DNA of 5,255 nucleotides from an uncultured Prevotellaceae bacterium (GTDB lineage: Bacteria; Bacteroidota; Bacteroidia; Bacteroidales; Muribaculaceae), in the NCBI GenBank assembly GCA_937892085.1, contig CALAVD010000461.1, positions 1-5,255 of the forward strand. The letters run 5' to 3'. The position numbers were made by a program, and so were the translations under genes. This document shows, in pieces, positions 4,956-5,255 of the stretch (positions are counted from its first letter, which is position 1; each line of letters starts with the position of its first letter). The notes below the pieces were generated by a model. It saw nothing but the letters and a program-made list of their open reading frames with translations. It made no database searches and had not been told where the DNA came from.

Positions 4956-5255
4956 TTAACCTACAAAATTAATATTTTCATCTGATACATTTGGTTCTTC
5001 AAGTTCACCTAATGTATCACCAATTCTATATTGTTTAACTTCATTTGTTAAAGTACCATAGTCTGTTACAAAGTATACTTCAACATCGTCAGATAATTCT
5101 AATAAAGTAAATTTGGCATATCCGCTTCCAGAATTACCAATCATTGTTGTTGTTCCATCATGTGTTGGCATTTCATCTTCACCAGATAACATTACTGTTT
5201 CCTCAAACTTGTATCCAGAATAATGGTATGAACATGTAATATCTGTTGTATTATT
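4956..5255 (-). CDS. AT-rich C-terminal fragment, possible truncated InlB B-repeat protein
   Basis: The minus-strand frame is open from the window edge to a TAA at 4958-4956, giving about 99 residues; the start lies outside. An internal ATG exists at 5192, but the frame continues upstream of it without a stop. No known domain is certain. The last 40 or so residues (VYFVTDYGTLTNEVKQY, then RIGDTLGELEEP and INFVG) follow the pattern of an InlB B-repeat (Listeria-Bacteroides repeat, beta-grasp-like), in which FVG would normally be followed by Trp and an aromatic residue. The protein stops exactly there. Such repeats occur in secreted or cell-wall proteins. Codons are strongly AT-biased (TTA for Leu, AGA for Arg, ACA, GAA), and G+C from 4981 to 5255 is about 31%. 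It ends 47 nt before dnaN. Foreign origin or an assembly join is likely. It is on the coding strand of its neighbours but shows no functional link to them. Confidence 0.55.
   Translation of the reverse strand, partial: NNTTDITCSYHYSGYKFEETVMLSGEDEMPTHDGTTTMIGNSGSGYAKFTLLELSDDVEVYFVTDYGTLTNEVKQYRIGDTLGELEEPNVSDENINFVG
4964..4971 (-). promoter_or_regulatory. Candidate Bacteroidetes -7 box for dnaN
   Basis: The minus strand reads TAATTTTG, a perfect match to the Bacteroidetes -7 consensus TAnnTTTG, 55 nt before the dnaN ATG. I could not find a matching TTG at the -33 position: the bases upstream belong to the AT-rich frame. The box overlaps the last codons of that frame. The remaining leader (4909-4963) is AT-rich, with a TATAAT-like stretch near 4921-4926 and no Shine-Dalgarno. 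Confidence 0.4.

Noticed and set aside
1..5255. CRISPR arrays, tRNA or rRNA genes, insertion sequences, phage or defence genes
   Set aside because: I saw no repeat-spacer pattern, no tRNA-like cloverleaf, no transposase or integrase motif, and no recognisable defence gene on either strand.

Overview
The window looks like a Bacteroidales chromosome segment (Prevotella- or Muribaculaceae-like). The evidence is the block dnaN / ExoX-like exonuclease / coaBC, a SusC/OMP-type carboxypeptidase-regulatory plus plug-like N-terminus, an ECF sigma factor tail followed by a small single-pass membrane protein and an exported protein, and a TAnnTTTG-type -7 box ahead of dnaN. Every supported gene lies on the minus strand, so transcription runs from high to low coordinates.

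Layout in the direction of transcription. (1) 5255-4956: the 3' part of an AT-rich reading frame (about 31% G+C from 4981 to 5255), open at the window edge and unlike anything else here. Its end resembles the first part of an InlB B-repeat (Listeria-Bacteroides repeat). (2) 4908-3787: dnaN, the sliding clamp. (3) 3700-2903: a DEDDh 3'-5' exonuclease with an ExoX-like C-terminal domain. (4) 2830-1625: coaBC, for coenzyme A synthesis, closed by a strong intrinsic terminator at 1571-1600. (5) 1431-613: a chimeric frame that starts as an exported outer-membrane receptor and switches, around residues 138-142, into the second half of an ECF sigma factor. (6) 558-130: a single-pass membrane protein in the usual position of a putative anti-sigma partner. 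(7) 89-1: the start of a secreted protein, cut by the window edge.

How the genes fit together: dnaN and the exonuclease both serve DNA replication or repair, and coaBC is a housekeeping neighbour. The second cluster (613-1431, 130-558, 1-89) looks like a cell-envelope stress or ECF regulatory operon, but its sigma gene is damaged or misassembled. An identical 9-mer, TTACGTCTA, precedes both the chimeric gene and the membrane-protein gene and may be an ECF-type -10 element.

I see no convincing new biological system. The two most notable points are discontinuities: the receptor/sigma fusion near 1006-1020 and the composition break just upstream of dnaN near 4950-4975. Both could be real rearrangements, but both also fit joins made during metagenome assembly. 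Read-level evidence would decide between these.
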